This document shows, piece after piece, positions 61,598-64,000 of a stretch of 64,000 bases of DNA. The stretch's first letter is position 1. Every line of letters begins with the position of its first letter. A program made the translations under genes and the position numbers. The notes under the pieces were generated by a model. That model searched no databases, was not told the DNA's origin, and saw only the letters and a program-made list of their open reading frames with translations. This DNA is from Streptomyces sp. NBC_00306 (GTDB taxonomy: Bacteria; Actinomycetota; Actinomycetes; Streptomycetales; Streptomycetaceae), in contig NZ_CP108032.1 of the NCBI RefSeq assembly GCF_036169555.1, forward strand, positions 7,130,001-7,194,000, written 5' to 3'.

Positions 61598-63112
61598 ATG
61601 CCGCTGTCCCGTCACCGCATCGACCTGGTGCCCCGGCCGGCCCAACTCACCGTCATGAACGGCAGGTTCACCTTCGACGACCGTACGACCGTCCGAGCGG
61701 CGCCCGGCGCCGAGCCCGCGGCCGCACTCCTGCGCACCCTGCTCGCCCCCGCCACGGGACTTCCGCTGCCCCTCGCCGCGGACGGCCGTGTCGTCATCGC
61801 CCTCGACGCCGGCCTCACCGGACTCGGCACGGAGGGGTACGGACTCACCGTGGGCGCCGACGCTGTGCTGCTGCGGGCCGCCCGTCCCGAAGGACTGGTC
61901 CACGGCGTCCAGACGATCCGTCAACTGCTGCCTCCCGAGGCCCTGTCCGGGAACCCGGTGCGCGGCACTCCGTGGTCCGTGCCCTGTGTGCAGATCACCG
62001 ACGTCCCCCGGTTCGCCTGGCGCGGAGCCATGCTGGACGTGGCCCGTCACTTCCAGCCCGTGTCCTTCCTGCGGCGCTTCACCGACCTGCTGGCCCTGCA
62101 CAAGCTGAACGTGCTGCACCTGCATCTCACCGACGACCAGGGCTGGCGTATGCCCGTCGCCGCCCGTCCCAAGCTCACCGAGGTCGGCGGAACCCCGCAC
62201 GGCGGTGCGTACACCCGGCAGGAACTCGCCGGGCTCATCGATCACGCCGCCGCCCGCGGCATCACCGTCGTGCCGGAGATCGAGATGCCGGGCCATGCGC
62301 GCGCGGCGCTCGCCGCCTACCCGCATCTGGGCAACCGCCCCGGGCGGCAGCTGGAGGTCTGGCGCCGATGGGGTGTGTGCGACACGGTCCTCGGTGTCCA
62401 CGACGAGGTCCTGGACTTCTGCCGCACCGTCCTCGACGAGGTGATGGACACCTTTCCCTCGCCGTACGTCCACCTGGGCGGCGAGGAGTGCCCGACGACG
62501 GAATGGCATCAGTCGCCCGCCGCGCTGGCTCGGGTCGCCGAGCAAGGGCTGGAGGGCCCCGGTGCCCTGCACGGCTGGTTCATGGGCCGCATGGGCGAGT
62601 TCGTCACGGAGCGCGGCCGCCGTCCGCTCGGCTGGACCGAGACCGGTGTCGATCTGCCGGACACCTTCACCGTGCTGCCGTGGCGGGACCAGCGGCACGG
62701 CCTCGCCGCCGCCCGCGGCGGCCGGCAGGTGATCATGGCGCCGTACCGCTCCACGTACCTCGACTACCCCCAGTCCGCACTGCCCGGTGAGCCGCCCGGC
62801 CAGCCGGGCCAGGTCGTCGACCTGCGGACCGTCCATGCGACCGAACCGGCGCCCGCCCACTGGGAGCCGGAGGCCGCGGCCCGGGTGCTCGGCACACAGG
62901 CCCAGTTGTGGACCGAGTACGTCACCACCCCCGCGCACGCCGAGTATCTCGCCTTCCCCCGGCTGTGCGCGCTCGCCGACACCGCCTGGTCCGGTGGCCA
63001 CGACTGGCCCGGTTTCCAGGCGCGTATGCACCGCCACAGAGCCCGGCTCGACGCGCTCGGCGTGCCGGACCGGCCCCCCGTGCTCCACCCGTCCCGAGAG
63101 GATTCCCCATGA
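61598..63112 (+). CDS. Intracellular GH20 beta-N-acetylhexosaminidase with GGEE active-site motif
   Basis: A 504-residue family 20 hydrolase without a signal peptide, so it acts on imported oligosaccharides in the cytosol. A GH20b domain (about 5-125) precedes the TIM barrel (about 128-470; FAWRGAMLDVARHFQPVSFLRRF, HLTDDQGWR, PEIEMPGHARAALAAYP). The usual Asp-Glu catalytic pair in HxGGDE is Glu296-Glu297 here (HLGGEECPTTEW). The acid Glu is kept, but the residue that orients the N-acetyl group is changed from Asp to Glu. Start at ATG 61598 with AGGAGA upstream. It overlaps the next gene by ATGA. Confidence 0.9.
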   Translation: MPLSRHRIDLVPRPAQLTVMNGRFTFDDRTTVRAAPGAEPAAALLRTLLAPATGLPLPLAADGRVVIALDAGLTGLGTEGYGLTVGADAVLLRAARPEGLVHGVQTIRQLLPPEALSGNPVRGTPWSVPCVQITDVPRFAWRGAMLDVARHFQPVSFLRRFTDLLALHKLNVLHLHLTDDQGWRMPVAARPKLTEVGGTPHGGAYTRQELAGLIDHAAARGITVVPEIEMPGHARAALAAYPHLGNRPGRQLEVWRRWGVCDTVLGVHDEVLDFCRTVLDEVMDTFPSPYVHLGGEECPTTEWHQSPAALARVAEQGLEGPGALHGWFMGRMGEFVTERGRRPLGWTETGVDLPDTFTVLPWRDQRHGLAAARGGRQVIMAPYRSTYLDYPQSALPGEPPGQPGQVVDLRTVHATEPAPAHWEPEAAARVLGTQAQLWTEYVTTPAHAEYLAFPRLCALADTAWSGGHDWPGFQARMHRHRARLDALGVPDRPPVLHPSREDSP

Positions 63113-64000
63113 GCCTCAGTCCCCTGCGCCTTCGAGCCGCCGTGGCCGCCGCGGCCGTGGCCGGCCTCGGCTGCGCGACGCTGACCGCGTTGCCGGCGGC
63201 CGCCGCCGGCGAGCAGGTCAAGGTCCAGTACCGGCAGAGCGCCACCGGCAGCGACCAGGCCGAGCCCTGGTTCAAGGTGGTCAACACCGGCAGCAGCTCG
63301 GTCCCGCTGAGCCAGGTGAAGATCCGCTACTACTTCAAGGCCGACGCGGGAGCCTCGTACCGCTTCGCCTGCTCCTGGGCGGTGAAGGGCTGCGCCAACA
63401 TCACGGGCACCTTCGGCACCCTGACCCGGTCCACGGCCGACGCCGACCGCTATCTGGAGATCGGCTTCACGGCCGGGGCCGGATCGCTCGCCGCCGGCGC
63501 CGACACCGGCGACATGCAACTGCGGTTCCACCGCAGCGACTGGCAGGCGATCAACCAGCACGACGACTACTCCTTCGCCGCCTCCCAGACGGCGTACGGC
63601 GACTGGTCCAAGGTCACGGCGGCCGTCGGTGGCGCGACGGTGTGGGGAACGGCCCCCGCGGGCAACGACCCCGACCCGGATCCGACGGATCCCACCGACC
63701 CGCCCGGCGACGGAGCCACGCTGTTCGACGACTTCACCTACACCTCGCACACCGACCCGGCGCTCAGCGCCCACGGCTGGAACGTGCGCTCCAACTCCGG
63801 CGGCCCCGGAGTGCCGGGCGCGGCCTGGGCGCCGGAGAACGTCACCTTCGCCAGGGAGGGGACCAACTCGGTCATGAACCTGGAGACCTCCACGGCCGGT
63901 ACGGCCGCCTCCACCGAGCAGACCGAAATCCTCACCCGGGCCACGAAGTTCAAGAACGGCACCTACGCGGCACGTGTGAGGTTCTCCGACGCCCCGAGGT
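63109..64000 (+). CDS. Secreted CBM3-GH16-like polysaccharide hydrolase (3' truncated)
   Basis: The frame runs off the right window edge; 297 residues are present. A signal peptide (about 1-32, ending near AAAGEQ) is followed by a type 3 carbohydrate-binding module (about 36-180: VKVQYRQSATGSDQAEPWFK and MQLRFHRSDWQAINQHDDYSF), a Pro/Asp/Thr linker (about 186-203), then the start of a GH16-like concanavalin fold (TLFDDFTYTSHTD, HGWNVRSNSGGPG, TEILTRATKFKNGTYAARVRFS). The catalytic ExDxxE motif is beyond the window. It would cut an insoluble glycan outside the cell, feeding the importer. The start overlaps the GH20 stop (ATGA). Confidence 0.88.
   Translation, partial: MSLSPLRLRAAVAAAAVAGLGCATLTALPAAAAGEQVKVQYRQSATGSDQAEPWFKVVNTGSSSVPLSQVKIRYYFKADAGASYRFACSWAVKGCANITGTFGTLTRSTADADRYLEIGFTAGAGSLAAGADTGDMQLRFHRSDWQAINQHDDYSFAASQTAYGDWSKVTAAVGGATVWGTAPAGNDPDPDPTDPTDPPGDGATLFDDFTYTSHTDPALSAHGWNVRSNSGGPGVPGAAWAPENVTFAREGTNSVMNLETSTAGTAASTEQTEILTRATKFKNGTYAARVRFSDAPR

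Overview
The window is a very GC-rich, gene-dense stretch of an actinobacterial chromosome, almost certainly Streptomyces. Third codon positions are almost all G or C. GTG starts and apparently leaderless starts (a -10-like hexamer 6-8 bases before the start codon) are common. The gene set is typical of the genus: melC1-melC2 tyrosinase operon, a lysX fusion, actinobacterial glgA/glgC, SpoIIE-type phosphatases, a class F sortase, a GGDEF-EAL protein beside an SCO0930-type lipoprotein and sdh genes, and sugar ABC importers without their own ATPase. No rRNA, tRNA, CRISPR array or complete insertion sequence was seen. The only mobile element is a MITE of about 224 bp at 55570-55793.

Layout. 1-7.9 kb: glycogen genes (glgA cut by the window edge, glgC), an anti-sigma-like ATPase, an ArsR-like regulator with an SRPBCC protein, an unusual zinc-ribbon SDR, an orphan 57-residue peptide gene with a structured leader, and a NUDIX hydrolase. 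8-19.6 kb: a secreted GH29 alpha-L-fucosidase, a lipase-maturation-factor/DUF1990 pair, a lipoprotein, a SpoIIE phosphatase, a WS/DGAT acyltransferase, and a three-gene operon that looks like the start of oxidative L-fucose catabolism. 19.6-29.6 kb: DNA glycosylase, an orphan anti-sigma factor, a LytTR response regulator, small proteins, a GntR-controlled membrane protein, an ECF sigma factor, a CapA-like protein with an altered active site, an amino-acid permease and a universal stress protein. 29.6-37.8 kb: lysX, a polysaccharide deacetylase, a class F sortase with two convergent secreted surface proteins sharing an unusual C-terminal motif, and an SCO0930-type lipoprotein. 38-45.4 kb: SAM methyltransferase, GGDEF-EAL protein (probable RmdA orthologue), LysR and sdhCAB; from memory this order resembles S. 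coelicolor SCO0922-SCO0930. 45.4-56.5 kb: metallo-hydrolase, a beta-lactamase-like protein divergent from a LysR gene, tyrosinase operon, alpha/beta hydrolase, DUF89, flavin oxidoreductase, a TetR regulator with three operator copies divergent from a membrane protein, the MITE, a HAD phosphatase and dodecin. 56.5-64 kb: a polysaccharide-use locus with two GntR/UTRA paralogues, an ABC importer (binding protein and two permeases), a GH20 hexosaminidase and a secreted CBM3-GH16 protein cut by the window end.

How the parts fit. Two carbohydrate modules stand out. The fucosidase and the fucose-catabolic operon lie 7 kb apart but share a near-identical motif upstream. The 56.5-64 kb locus is translationally coupled from transporter to enzymes and is preceded by a perfect 20-bp palindrome. 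Several small regulatory circuits carry visible operators (GntR at 25.3 kb, LysR at 41.95 kb, TetR at 54.7 kb). The least explained items are the 57-residue peptide with its folded leader (6.8-7.15 kb) and the sortase-linked pair with a shared C-terminal motif instead of LPXTG.
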